Assembly: GCF_018687615.1 (NCBI RefSeq)
Contig: NZ_CP061299.1
Coordinates: 496,001-560,000, forward strand
From: Polynucleobacter sp. MWH-CaK5
GTDB taxonomy: Bacteria > Pseudomonadota > Gammaproteobacteria > Burkholderiales > Burkholderiaceae
DNA length: 64,000 nt
Direction of reading: 5' to 3'
Below, one piece after another: positions 26,792-35,877 of the stretch; within the stretch, counting starts at the first letter, position 1; each line of letters starts with the position of its first letter. The notes below the pieces were generated by a model. It had not been told where the DNA came from and did not search any database. It worked only from the letters and a program-made list of their open reading frames with translations. The translations under genes and the position numbers were made by a program.

Positions 26792-27430
26792 TTATTTTGC
26801 TCTGATTGCTGATTTAGGGCGGAATGCTTTGATCACAGTTTCATTGGTCTCTACATAAGGGCCGCCGATCAAATCAATGCAGTAAGGCACGGCTGCAAAA
26901 ATACCTGGAACGATTGATTTGCCATCGGCATCCTTCAAGCCTTCCAAGGTTTCTTGAATTGCTTTTGGTTGTCCCGGTAGATTGATGATCAAAGCTGCAT
27001 GGTTCTCGATTTCTCGAAGGGCGACGACCTGCCTAGACAAAATGGCTGTAGGAACGAATTTAAGGCTGATTTGGCGCATTTGTTCGGCAAAGCCTGGCAT
27101 CTCTCTACTCGCAACTGCCAACGTTGCCTCGGGCGTCACATCTCTTCTAGAAGGCCCTGTGCCTCCAGTAGTTAAAACCAAGTCGCAACCAACCTCATCC
27201 ACGAGTTCTTTGATCGTTTTAGAAATCAATTCTTTTTCATCAGGAATCAAGCGAGACTCCATGTGCCAAGGGGAGGTCAGGGCTTTAGCAAACCAAGATT
27301 CAAGGGCTGGAATGCCTTCATCTTGATAAACCCCGCTGCTGGCACGGTCTGAAATTGAAATCAAGCCAATCCAAATTTCATCTGGATGTTGGCGTTTTGT
27401 ATTTTTAGTATTGGTATTTTTTGCACTCAT
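26792..27430 (-). CDS. mog: Molybdopterin adenylyltransferase
   Basis: 212 residues, MoaB/Mog fold. IGLISISDRASSGVYQDEG, LVLTTGGTGPSRRDVTPEAT and INLPGQPKAI are the MPT-binding blocks. It adenylates molybdopterin before MoeA inserts molybdate. An extra N-terminal stretch of about 17 polar residues is present. Convergent with the AEC gene and divergent from pmbA with 26 bp between starts. Confidence 0.9.
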   Translation of the reverse strand: MSAKNTNTKNTKRQHPDEIWIGLISISDRASSGVYQDEGIPALESWFAKALTSPWHMESRLIPDEKELISKTIKELVDEVGCDLVLTTGGTGPSRRDVTPEATLAVASREMPGFAEQMRQISLKFVPTAILSRQVVALREIENHAALIINLPGQPKAIQETLEGLKDADGKSIVPGIFAAVPYCIDLIGGPYVETNETVIKAFRPKSAIRAK

Positions 27431-27456
27431 ACGTCAATTCTAGCTATGATTGCGGA

Positions 27457-28809
27457 ATGTTTTCACATTCACCCACACAATTACAAGAATTAGTCTCTTA
27501 TTTATTGGCTGAAGCCAAGGCTTTGGGGGCTACAGATGCCGCCGCAGAGCTTTCTGAGGGTAGTGGCTTATCGGTCTCGGTGCGCAAAGGCAATATCGAA
27601 ACCATTGAACAAAATCTTGATAAGCAAGCTGGTGTCACGGTGTTCATTGGTCAAAGACGCGGCAATGCTGGTACCAGTGATTTTTCAAAAGAATCTCTCA
27701 AGGCCAGTGTTCGAGCCGCTTTTCACATTGCGCAGCACACGGCCGAAGATGATTGTGCTGGATTGGCTGAAGCCGATCTACTAGAAAAAAATCCCAAAGA
27801 TTTGGATCTTTACCATCCTTGGAACATCAATACTGCCCAGGCTGTAGAAATTGCCAGAGATGCTGAGCGTGGTGCTTTTGCTGTGAGTAAAAATATCACC
27901 AACAGTGATGGTGCTACTGTGTCTGCACAGCAGTCACATTTCATGTTGGGTACGAGCAATGGTTTCATGGGTGGCTATGCCATCTCTCGTCATTACATTG
28001 CCTGCACTCCTATCGCCAGTGCAACAAGCAAAAAAGGCGCTGCCATGCAGCGTGATGATTGGCACACAACGGCTCGTGCTCCAGAAGATATGGCCAAACC
28101 AGGGGACGTTGGGGCTTATGCTGCCAAAAGAGCTTTGGCAAGATTGGGTGCACGCTCGATCTCGACCAGAAATTGCCCAGTTTTATTTGAGGCACCATTA
28201 GCAGTTGGTTTGGTGGGTGCTTACGTGCAGGCCACGTCTGGAGGAGCTTTATACAGAAAGTCCAGCTTCTTGCAAGACAGCTTGGGTAAAACCATTTTTC
28301 CTAAACACATTGATCTATTAGAAGAGCCACACATTCCTCGTTTAACAGGCAGTGCACCATTTGATGAAGAGGGCGTTAGAACACGTTCGCGCAAAGTGAT
28401 TGATGCAGGTGCTGTGCAGGGATACTTCTTGTCTACTTACTCTGCCAGAAAGTTGGGCATGCAAACCACTGGTAATGCAGGTGGTTCTCATCAACTGCAA
28501 TTCAAAAGCCGCTTAACAAAAGCATCTGATGACTTACCAGCCATGTTGAAGAAAATGGGCACTGGTTTATTGGTCACTGATTTGATGGGTCAGGGTGTTA
28601 ACTATGTGAACGGTGATTACTCACGCGGTGCTTTTGGATATTGGGTTGAGAATGGTGTGATCGTTCATCCCGTTGAGGAAATCACGATTGCCGGCAACCT
28701 CAAAGACATGTTCAAGCAAATCGTCGCTATTGGTGCAGATACTTTGGTGCGTGGCACCAAAGAGACTGGCTCAATACTGATTGAAAATATGACGGTGGGT
28801 GGTCGTTAA
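27457..28809 (+). CDS. pmbA: Metalloprotease PmbA/TldE homologue
   Basis: 450 residues from ATG 27457; an upstream TTG at 27421 lies in the mog gene region. GLSVSVRKGNIETIEQNLDK, TSNGFMGGYAISRHY and TGNAGGSHQLQF match PmbA. With TldD it processes peptides such as microcins and CcdA; this subunit lacks the HExxxH zinc site, which is in TldD. TldD is not in the window. Confidence 0.92.
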   Translation: MFSHSPTQLQELVSYLLAEAKALGATDAAAELSEGSGLSVSVRKGNIETIEQNLDKQAGVTVFIGQRRGNAGTSDFSKESLKASVRAAFHIAQHTAEDDCAGLAEADLLEKNPKDLDLYHPWNINTAQAVEIARDAERGAFAVSKNITNSDGATVSAQQSHFMLGTSNGFMGGYAISRHYIACTPIASATSKKGAAMQRDDWHTTARAPEDMAKPGDVGAYAAKRALARLGARSISTRNCPVLFEAPLAVGLVGAYVQATSGGALYRKSSFLQDSLGKTIFPKHIDLLEEPHIPRLTGSAPFDEEGVRTRSRKVIDAGAVQGYFLSTYSARKLGMQTTGNAGGSHQLQFKSRLTKASDDLPAMLKKMGTGLLVTDLMGQGVNYVNGDYSRGAFGYWVENGVIVHPVEEITIAGNLKDMFKQIVAIGADTLVRGTKETGSILIENMTVGGR

Positions 28810-28823
28810 TTCAGCAATCAATT

Positions 28824-28848
28824 GCTTGCTAAATTTAACTAAGCAAGC
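28824..28848. terminator. Weak hairpin between convergent pmbA and folA
   Basis: GCTTGCT (28824-28830) / AGCAAGC (28842-28848) with an 11-nt AT-rich loop; no T-run on either strand. Confidence 0.35.
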
Positions 28849-28871
28849 TGACTGACTTCTTGAGTGAATTC

Positions 28872-29351
28872 TTAAAGCTTGCTGGTGTAAGTCACAAAGG
28901 CGTACGTCAAAGTGCCATTGTTGTGTTCTTCTCTTGAGACCTCTTCCCAGAGCATGTCGTCGACATCAGGGAAAAATGCATCGCCATCAATCTCGATATC
29001 CACTTCAGTGATGATGAGTTTATCGACATACATCAACGCTTCATCATAAATTTGTGCGCCACCGATGATGAAGGCTTTCTCAACACCAGAGCAGGCATCA
29101 ATCGCATCCTCTAAAGATGTGAATGTTTCTGCACCTTCGGCTTTGAATTCTGGATTGCGGCTCACAACAATATTGCGTCTGCCAGGCAATGGGCGACCCA
29201 AGGATACCCAAGTGTTGCGACCCATGATGATGGGGCAACCCAAGGTGGTATTTTTAAAGTGCTTGAGATCTTCTGGTAAATGCCAAGGCAGTGTGTTGTT
29301 CACACCGATCACGCCATTTTTGGCGCGCGCAACAATGATGGCTAATTCCAC
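28872..29351 (-). CDS. folA: Dihydrofolate reductase
   Basis: 159 residues, GTG start with AAGGA 5 bp upstream on the minus strand. AKNGVIGVNNTLPWHLPEDL, the acidic substrate residue in the following helix, and MGRNTWVSLGRPLPGRRN plus FIIGGAQIYDEA are diagnostic. It regenerates tetrahydrofolate used up by ThyA, whose gene lies 13 bp upstream. Confidence 0.96.
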   Translation of the reverse strand: MELAIIVARAKNGVIGVNNTLPWHLPEDLKHFKNTTLGCPIIMGRNTWVSLGRPLPGRRNIVVSRNPEFKAEGAETFTSLEDAIDACSGVEKAFIIGGAQIYDEALMYVDKLIITEVDIEIDGDAFFPDVDDMLWEEVSREEHNNGTLTYAFVTYTSKL

Positions 29352-29364
29352 AACAATCCTTTGA

Positions 29365-30159
29365 TTAAATGGCTACAGGAGCTTTGATGGGGTCGTGGTG
29401 TTGATAACCAACGAGCTCAAAGTCTTCGTATTCGTAGTCAAAAATAGAAGCAGGTTTGCGTCGAATGTTTAATTTTGGCAAAGGCAATGGTTGACGCGAT
29501 AACTGAAGATTCACTTGTTCCATGTGATTCGAGTACAAATGGCAATCGCCACCTGTCCAAATAAATTCACCGGGCGTTAAGCCTGCTTGCTGAGCAATCA
29601 TGTGCGTCAACAAGGCATAGCTGGCAATATTAAAAGGCACGCCCAAGAAAATATCGGCGCTGCGCTGATAGAGCTGACAAGATAACTTACCGTCAGCCAC
29701 ATAAAACTGAAAGAAAGCATGGCAAGGTGGTAAAGCCATGCGAGGGATTTCAGCAACGTTCCAAGCTGAAACAATTAAACGACGTGAATCAGGGTTATTT
29801 TTAATCTGATCCATCAACTGACTGATTTGATCAACGTGTTCGCCATTTGGTGCTGGCCATGAACGCCACTGATAGCCATAAATTGGACCGAGTTCGCCAT
29901 CTTCTTTGGCCCACTCATCCCAAATACTCACACCACGTTCTTTTAACCAGTTGTTGTTGGTGCTGCCTTGCAAAAACCAAAGCAGTTCAATGATGATTGA
30001 TTTGAGGTGTAACTTTTTAGTCGTTACAACAGGAAATCCCTCTTGCAAATCAAAACGCATTTGATGGCCGAATACTGAAACAGTGCCCGTGCCAGTGCGG
30101 TCTGATTTGTGGGTTCCTTTAGCCAAAACATGGCTCATGAGATCTAGATATTGCTGCAT
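29365..30159 (-). CDS. thyA: Thymidylate synthase
   Basis: 264 residues, the short ThyA length. The catalytic Cys is in LPPCHAFFQF, and QRSADIFLGVPFNIASYA, GGDCHLYSNH and FDYEYEDFELVGYQHH follow. It methylates dUMP with methylene-tetrahydrofolate. Operon with folA. Confidence 0.97.
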   Translation of the reverse strand: MQQYLDLMSHVLAKGTHKSDRTGTGTVSVFGHQMRFDLQEGFPVVTTKKLHLKSIIIELLWFLQGSTNNNWLKERGVSIWDEWAKEDGELGPIYGYQWRSWPAPNGEHVDQISQLMDQIKNNPDSRRLIVSAWNVAEIPRMALPPCHAFFQFYVADGKLSCQLYQRSADIFLGVPFNIASYALLTHMIAQQAGLTPGEFIWTGGDCHLYSNHMEQVNLQLSRQPLPLPKLNIRRKPASIFDYEYEDFELVGYQHHDPIKAPVAI

Positions 30160-30171
30160 ATCAGAATTCTA

Positions 30172-31248
30172 CTACTTGCTAAAAGTAACCACGTGATCGG
30201 CCACTAATTTAATGCCGATTTTTTCGCCAATCGCATGATTATGGTGACTTGGGACCATGGTCAGCAGGCGTTGTCCAGAGTCAAGTTCAACTGTGTACAA
30301 AAAGTCTCCACCACGAAAGGCTTTGGTGATCACTTCGGCTTGAAGCGGGCTGTCATCATCGTGAACAATGTCGTCGGCACGCAGAAGCACATCCACTTCT
30401 TCATTCGGCAAGCCGTAGCTTGCTTGAGGGAGTGGTAGCAAGCCCAATTCAATTTCTACTGAAGGACCTGGTTTGGTAACCCCAGGCACAAAGACGCCGT
30501 AACCCACAAAGTCAGCCACAAAACGAGTGGCAGGGCGGTGATAGAGGTTGTAGGCGCTGTCCCATTGGACTAGGCGACCATCGACCATCACGCCCACATC
30601 ATCGGCAATTGCAAAAGCTTCAAATTGATCATGCGTGACCAACAACGCTGTTGTGCCGTTGGCTTTGAGAATGTCTCGGACTTCTCCTGCCAAGCGCTCA
30701 CGCAAATCCACATCTAAATTGGAGAATGGTTCATCCAAAAGTAATAACTCTGGTTCTGGGGCCATGGCACGAGCCAAAGCCACACGTTGCTGTTGACCAC
30801 CGGACAGTTCATGTGGATAGCGATATCCAACATTATTTAGACCAACACGCTCTAGCCATTCCTCTGCTTTGTGCAAGGCTTCTTTTTGGCTTAAATCTCT
30901 TAGACCAAAGGCCACGTTCTGAGCATTGGTTAGGTGAGGAAACAGGGCGTAGTCTTGAAAAACCACGCCAACTCGCCTTTTTTCTGGGGCGATTGAGAAG
31001 TCTTTTGAGCTAACAATTTGCTTATCAAGTGTGATCGTGCCATTTTGGATGGGCTCAAAACCACAAATTGCTCTTAAAACTGTGGATTTACCGCACCCTG
31101 AAGGCCCAAGTAAGCAGCCAATCTTGCCATGATCCAAATGCATGCTCAAGCCTTGTACGACATGGTTCCAGCTACCAGATTTCTCACCTGGATAACCCAC
31201 ATCAATGGCCTCAATATTTAAATGAATTGGTTGCGTATCGATAATCAT
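30172..31248 (-). CDS. Iron(III)-type ABC transporter ATP-binding protein (FbpC-like)
   Basis: 358 residues. Walker A GPSGCGKST, Q-loop VFQDYALFPHL, signature LSGGQQQRVALARAMA, Walker B LLLLDEPFSNLD and the switch His are intact. The C-terminal 120 residues form a TOBE-like regulatory domain, including VDVLLRADDI. The ALFPHLT-type loop and the neighbouring two-domain permease indicate the FbpABC/ferric family. Its ATG (31248) lies inside the first codons of the divergent permease gene. Confidence 0.85.
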   Translation of the reverse strand: MIIDTQPIHLNIEAIDVGYPGEKSGSWNHVVQGLSMHLDHGKIGCLLGPSGCGKSTVLRAICGFEPIQNGTITLDKQIVSSKDFSIAPEKRRVGVVFQDYALFPHLTNAQNVAFGLRDLSQKEALHKAEEWLERVGLNNVGYRYPHELSGGQQQRVALARAMAPEPELLLLDEPFSNLDVDLRERLAGEVRDILKANGTTALLVTHDQFEAFAIADDVGVMVDGRLVQWDSAYNLYHRPATRFVADFVGYGVFVPGVTKPGPSVEIELGLLPLPQASYGLPNEEVDVLLRADDIVHDDDSPLQAEVITKAFRGGDFLYTVELDSGQRLLTMVPSHHNHAIGEKIGIKLVADHVVTFSK

Positions 31249-32835
31249 TCTTATAATTATCCCATCTTGCGACCACGAATAACACCCATACTCTTATCTT
31301 TGGTATTGGCTTTGCCAATATTGGGGATTTTTGCCGCGCTGCTGAGCCCTCAGTCCAGCAGTGGTGACGTGCTTGCACACCTTTTAAGCACAGTCTTGCC
31401 AGGGTATGCCTGGACCACCTTGGTGCTGGCTTTAGGGGTGACCGTTGGGGTTGCCAGTATGGGCATCATCACAGCCTGGTTGGTGGCCACCTGTGAGTTT
31501 CCGGGTAAAAGAATCTTCGAATGGGCCTTGATTTTGCCTCTGGCGATGCCAACTTACGTGATGGCTTATGCCTACACTGATTTCTTCCAATTCTCAGGCC
31601 CTATTCAAACATTGTTAAGAGACTTGTTGGGCGTTGATCGATTGCCTTGGTTCCCTGAGCCAAGATCTCTGTGGGGCGCCATTTGTGTGTTGAGCTTGGC
31701 CTTGTACCCATATGTTTATCTTTTATGCCGCACAGCTTTTTTAGAGCGCAGCCCTCGTTTAATTGAAGCAGCGCGAACACTGGGTGCTGGACCTTGGGGA
31801 GCTTTTTGGCAAGTCGCTTTACCGATGGCAAGACCAGCCACCATGGCAGGTGTTGCTTTGGCATTGATGGAAGCAGTGGCTGATTACGGTGCCATGTCTT
31901 ACTTCGGTGTGCAAACCATGACCACTGGTATCTACAGAGCTTGGTTGAGCATGGGTGATCGCATGGCAGCCGTGCAATTATCTGCAGCCTTGTTGGGCAT
32001 CATTTTTTTACTGCTACTGTTAGAACATGCCAGTCGTCGAAAAATGCGCTTTGCTGCCAGTGGCCAACGCTTTAGGCAAATCAAACCTTGGCGTCTGCAA
32101 GGAAAATTGGCTGCTTGGGCAAGTTTGGCGTGTTTATTGCCTTTGTTGTTTGGTTTTATTTTGCCAGTCATCATCATGGCGTATTTAGCACTTTCAAGTG
32201 GCGAGAGTTTGAACGAACGTTATTGGAATTGGTTGGGTAATACCATCACCTTGTCCACGCTCACTGCGATTTGTGCTGTTGTGATTGCCGTTTGGTTGGC
32301 TTACAGCGCAAGACTTGCTAAGGGTGGATTGCAACAAATGGTGAATCGCATGGTCAGCTTAGGGTATGCCGTGCCTGGAGCTGTTTTAGCCGTTGGTATT
32401 TTGGTCTTGTTGGGGCAGCTTGATATTGCTTGGTTGATTTCTGGGTCGGTGGTGGTTTTGGTTTATGCGTATTTGACTCGCTTTTTATCTTCCAGTTTGC
32501 AAACAGTTGAAGCTGGCTTGAGCAAAATCACGCCGAGCATGGATGCCAGTGCCATGAGTTTAGGATCTGGCCGCTGGGAGTTATTGAGAAAAATTCATTT
32601 ACCACTGTTGCGCCGCAGTTTATTAACAGCGGGCTTGCTTGTATTTGTCGATGTGATGAAAGAGTTGCCGGCAACTTTGGTGTTGCGACCATTTAACTTT
32701 GACACCTTGGCTGTTGTGACTTATCAGTTAGCATCTGATGAGCGTTTGGCTGAAGCAGCTTGGCCGGCTTTGACGATTGTGTTGGCAGGTCTTCTGCCGG
32801 TGATCATTCTATCGAGAGCAATGTCTAAAGACTAA
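31222..32835 (+). CDS. Iron(III)-type ABC transporter permease, two fused permease domains (FbpB-like)
   Basis: 537 residues, about 12 helices in two homologous halves, each with an EAA loop (EAARTLGAGPWGAFWQVALP and ASAMSLGSGRWELLRKIHLP). This is the FbpB/AfuB layout. The only ATG is 31222, which makes the first 27 bp overlap the start of the ATPase gene on the other strand; a TTG at 31267 would avoid that and start just before the first helix, but has no clear SD. No periplasmic binding protein gene is nearby. Confidence 0.87.
   Translation: MNWLRIDNHSYNYPILRPRITPILLSLVLALPILGIFAALLSPQSSSGDVLAHLLSTVLPGYAWTTLVLALGVTVGVASMGIITAWLVATCEFPGKRIFEWALILPLAMPTYVMAYAYTDFFQFSGPIQTLLRDLLGVDRLPWFPEPRSLWGAICVLSLALYPYVYLLCRTAFLERSPRLIEAARTLGAGPWGAFWQVALPMARPATMAGVALALMEAVADYGAMSYFGVQTMTTGIYRAWLSMGDRMAAVQLSAALLGIIFLLLLLEHASRRKMRFAASGQRFRQIKPWRLQGKLAAWASLACLLPLLFGFILPVIIMAYLALSSGESLNERYWNWLGNTITLSTLTAICAVVIAVWLAYSARLAKGGLQQMVNRMVSLGYAVPGAVLAVGILVLLGQLDIAWLISGSVVVLVYAYLTRFLSSSLQTVEAGLSKITPSMDASAMSLGSGRWELLRKIHLPLLRRSLLTAGLLVFVDVMKELPATLVLRPFNFDTLAVVTYQLASDERLAEAAWPALTIVLAGLLPVIILSRAMSKD
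31240..31261. promoter_or_regulatory. Fur-like dyad between the iron transporter genes
   Basis: GATAAT (31240-31245) and ATTATC (31256-31261) are a perfect dyad around CATTCTTATA. As hexamers, two of three units resemble the Fur repeat. It overlaps both annotated starts and includes TATAAT at 31252-31257, a possible -10. Confidence 0.4.
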
Positions 32836-33875
32836 GCTTGTGGCGTGACGCCAAGAATTTCATGAAGTTTGGGTGATGTGGTTGTGTATTGCAGGTGTAT
32901 TACTTGTCCTGGGTAAATGTGAGCAGCGCATCCATAAGCAGCCAAGGTTGCTTCATGAAAACCACAAACAATTAATTTCTTTTTTCCAGGGTATGTGTTG
33001 ATATCGCCCACCGCAAAAATACCAGCAGTGCTGCTTTGAAATTTTTCTGTGTCTACCAATACCTGTTTATTTTCTAAATCGATGCCCCAATCAGCAATGG
33101 GTCCTAACTTTGGTGATATACCAAGTAAAGGAAGAAGGGCATCTAAAGACAGGTGATGCGTTTGCCCATCAAAGTCTGCGACTTCTAGGCTGATTATTTT
33201 TTCATCACTTGCTTTGAAGTTGGTGACCTGTCCTACTTGAACCTTGATCAAGCCTTCGGCGCACAATGTTTGAAAGCGCTGAATCAAGGATTCATCAGCT
33301 TTAAAAACATCGCGTCTATGAACCAAGGTGACGCTTTTAGCAGTTCCAGCTAATGCAACAGCGGCCTCTAGGGCAGCAGTTTCCCCGCCATTGATCACAA
33401 CATCTTGCTGGGCAAATTGCTTGGCTTGCTTGAATTTATAAAATACTTGGGTGTCTTCATGTGCATCGATGCCAGGCAATGCTAATTTGCGTGCTTTGAA
33501 TGCACCCACACCTGCAGAAACAATGATGACCTTACTGATGAATGTTTCTTGAGATGTTTGCACATCAAAACGACCATCGGCGCGTTTTTGTACCAGAGTG
33601 ACTTCTTGATTGAAGTGGGCGGGTGTTTGTAGAACTTTGATTTGCTCTTGCAAGCGATCAATCAATTCTTGACCAGTGCAAAAAGGAATTCCAGGAATAT
33701 CGTAAATAGGTTTGTCAGCGTAGAGTTCAACACACTGACCACCGGCCTGAGGCAGGGCATCAATCAAATGAGCTTTGATGCCCAATAGGCCTAACTGAAA
33801 TACTTGATAAAGACCAACCGGTCCTGCGCCGATAACAATTGCATCTGTTTCAATCGTTGCTTGTTTATCTGACAC
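32832..33875 (-). CDS. Ferredoxin--NADP(+) reductase, thioredoxin-reductase-like type
   Basis: 347 residues, GTG start. FAD site VIGAGPVGLYQVFQLGLLG, a second dinucleotide fold starting VINGGETA, and FAVGDINTYPGKKKL near the end are seen; the CxxC of thioredoxin reductase is absent, which assigns it to the FNR type 2 group. It passes electrons between NADPH and ferredoxin, probably the FdxA encoded 21 bp upstream. The stop overlaps that of the permease gene by 4 bp. Confidence 0.9.
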   Translation of the reverse strand: MSDKQATIETDAIVIGAGPVGLYQVFQLGLLGIKAHLIDALPQAGGQCVELYADKPIYDIPGIPFCTGQELIDRLQEQIKVLQTPAHFNQEVTLVQKRADGRFDVQTSQETFISKVIIVSAGVGAFKARKLALPGIDAHEDTQVFYKFKQAKQFAQQDVVINGGETAALEAAVALAGTAKSVTLVHRRDVFKADESLIQRFQTLCAEGLIKVQVGQVTNFKASDEKIISLEVADFDGQTHHLSLDALLPLLGISPKLGPIADWGIDLENKQVLVDTEKFQSSTAGIFAVGDINTYPGKKKLIVCGFHEATLAAYGCAAHIYPGQVIHLQYTTTSPKLHEILGVTPQA

Positions 33876-33896
33876 AGGATCTTTCTAAAAAGTACT

Positions 33897-34220
33897 TTAG
33901 CGAACTAACTCGCTTAATTTGTTTTTCTTATCTTTCCAGTCATCGGCATCAGCCAAACCTTCTTTTGACTTTGTGATCGATGGCCATTTAGCTGCAAGTT
34001 CAAGATTGAGCTTGATATAAGCTTGTTGATCGCCTGGTACATCATCTTCGGCATAAATGGCATTGACTGGACATTCTGGAACGCAGACTGCGCAATCGAT
34101 ACACTCATCAGGATCAATGACTAAGAAGTTAGGACCCTCACGGAAACAATCCACTGGGCAAACATCAACGCAATCGGTGTACTTACAACGAATACAGGCT
34201 TCAGTTACAACATAAGTCAT
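33897..34220 (-). CDS. fdxA: Seven-iron ferredoxin FdxA
   Basis: 107 residues. Cys at 9, 12, 17, 21, 25 and at 40, 43, 46, 50: the 3Fe-4S cluster uses the modified first set (extra Cys and CPVD) and the 4Fe-4S cluster the second (CIDCAVCVPECPV). The C-terminal 50 residues are the usual FdxA extension. It shares an operon with the reductase gene. Confidence 0.95.
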   Translation of the reverse strand: MTYVVTEACIRCKYTDCVDVCPVDCFREGPNFLVIDPDECIDCAVCVPECPVNAIYAEDDVPGDQQAYIKLNLELAAKWPSITKSKEGLADADDWKDKKNKLSELVR

Positions 34221-34319
34221 GGCATCAATCTCAAAGAAGATGAAAACCGATATTTTATCTTAGACGGGGAAAAATATTGCAGATAGCCTTATTCTTAGGC
34301 GTGTCATCGTCATTTCTAT

Positions 34320-34344
34320 GTGATTTAAATCAATGACATACAAT
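34320..34344 (+). promoter_or_regulatory. FNR/CRP-like box next to a TACAAT -10
   Basis: GTGATTTAAATCAA (34320-34333) holds the perfect palindrome TGATTTAAATCA and matches the FNR pattern TTGAT-N4-ATCAA with one mismatch. TACAAT at 34339-34344 is a likely -10 for the downstream dehydrogenase, whose SD AGGAG is at 34373-34377. The overlap suggests repression, or activation of the divergent fdxA. Confidence 0.45.
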
Positions 34345-34383
34345 AAAGAAAATCAATAAAACGTATAAAAATAGGAGACAAAT

Positions 34384-35364
34384 ATGTCACAAAATGCACA
34401 AAAACCGAAGATTTTGGTGGCACGCGCCATTTTTCCAGATCTTTTGGCTGAATTAGAGAAGGTGGCCATCGTTCAATCTAATCAAGAAGACCATCTTTGG
34501 AATGCGGCTGATTTGAAAGCTGCTTTGGCCGATAAGGATGCAGCGATTGTGTCAGGCGGTGAGCGCGTTGATGCAGACATTCTGAAAGCTTCTCCAAATT
34601 TAAAAATTGTTTCAAATATTGCAGTCGGTTACAACAACTTAGACATGCCAGCATTCAAAGCGGCCAATGTGATGGCCACCAATACACCAGATGTGTTGAC
34701 AGACACCACAGCTGATTTTGGTTTTACTTTGATGATGGCAACAGCGCGTCGCGTCACTGAAAGTGAGCAATGGTTAAGAGCCGGGCATTGGGCTAAGTTC
34801 TCAATTTGTGATGCGCCACTATCCATGGACATTCATCACTCGACTTTGGGCATCATGGGCATGGGTCGCATTGGTCAAGCAATTGCCAAACGCGCACGCG
34901 GTTTCAATATGAATGTGACTTACTTTAATCGTTCACGTTTGTCTGAAGATTTAGAAAAAGAATGCGGTGCAACTTATGTTGATCGTGAGACTTTGCTCAA
35001 GCAATCTGACCACATTATTTTGGTCATGCCTTACACCCCAGAAAACCATCATCTCTTTGGTGAAAAAGAATTGAATTTAATGAAGCCGACTGCAACCCTT
35101 GTGAACATTGCGCGTGGCGGCATTGTTGATGAGCTGGCTCTTGCCAAGGCTCTTAAAGAAAATAGAATTTTTGGCGCAGGCTTGGATGTGTTCGAGGGTG
35201 AACCGAAAGTGATTCCAGAGCTATTGGCATTGAAGAATGTGGTGTTAGCTCCGCACATGGCAAGCGCCACAGAGAAAACCAGAAGAGCGATGATTCAGTT
35301 GGCGATCAAAAATTGTTTGGCTGGTTTGAATGGTCAGACACCACCAAATTTATTGAAAGCTTGA
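34384..35364 (+). CDS. D-2-hydroxyacid dehydrogenase (glyoxylate/hydroxypyruvate reductase-like)
   Basis: 326 residues. NAD(P) fold GMGRIGQAIAKRA with NRSRL after beta-2, where the Arg favours NADPH; catalytic Arg in NIARGGIVDE, Glu in DVFEGEP and His in APHMASAT. Closest in layout to GhrB/gluconate 2-dehydrogenase types. Substrate is not certain. Confidence 0.87.
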   Translation: MSQNAQKPKILVARAIFPDLLAELEKVAIVQSNQEDHLWNAADLKAALADKDAAIVSGGERVDADILKASPNLKIVSNIAVGYNNLDMPAFKAANVMATNTPDVLTDTTADFGFTLMMATARRVTESEQWLRAGHWAKFSICDAPLSMDIHHSTLGIMGMGRIGQAIAKRARGFNMNVTYFNRSRLSEDLEKECGATYVDRETLLKQSDHIILVMPYTPENHHLFGEKELNLMKPTATLVNIARGGIVDELALAKALKENRIFGAGLDVFEGEPKVIPELLALKNVVLAPHMASATEKTRRAMIQLAIKNCLAGLNGQTPPNLLKA

Positions 35365-35373
35365 AGCTAGAAC

Positions 35374-35420
35374 GATTTCAATCGAAGAGATTTCAATCAA
35401 GTAGATTAAAAAATTAATCT
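35374..35420. repeat. Direct repeat and palindrome at a convergent gene end
   Basis: GATTTCAATC occurs at 35374-35383 and 35389-35398 (15-bp period), followed by AGATTAA / TTAATCT (35403-35409, 35414-35420, loop AAAA) that covers the stop of the minus-strand gene. It may act as a weak terminator. Confidence 0.5.
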
Positions 35421-35731
35421 TGAGCGCTTGGTGTTTTGGTGTCATTGATGGTGGTTTCTTTAACAGCCACCTCGATGCCACCAAATCTATCAGCCACCCA
35501 GTTGTAAACTTTGCATGCTAACCACAGCAAACCAAAGCCAACCAAAGCATTCAGAATCAATGCTGAAATCACTGTGAAACCAGGCAATTCACCATCTCTT
35601 ACAAAAGCAACAAAGAGAGCCAACAAAACAATCGGTACTGAAAAACTCAAATACACCAACACCAATGTCTTGGCCGTATGAAGAGGGTCGACATACACAA
35701 TTTCTCTTTTGGTGTATTTGGTGCTTGGCAT
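35414..35731 (-). CDS. Hypothetical small membrane protein
   Basis: 105 residues with two clear membrane helices (about 22-45 and 52-78) and polar ends; the C-terminal 20 residues are Thr/Lys-rich. No family motif recognised. ATG 35731. Between ddh and moeA with spacers of about 50 and 146 bp, so probably its own unit. Confidence 0.6.
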   Translation of the reverse strand: MPSTKYTKREIVYVDPLHTAKTLVLVYLSFSVPIVLLALFVAFVRDGELPGFTVISALILNALVGFGLLWLACKVYNWVADRFGGIEVAVKETTINDTKTPSAQD

Positions 35732-35877
35732 TTTATTTTTCGGTGAAAAGTGAATAGTGGTTGAATTGCACGCAATTCTATACCAAATCTTAAATTAATG
35801 TTGCGTTGCAATAAGGCTACTTCACAGCTTTTTGTGCTTTAAAACCCTTGCTTCAAAGTCTTTACTATGGGTTTTGT

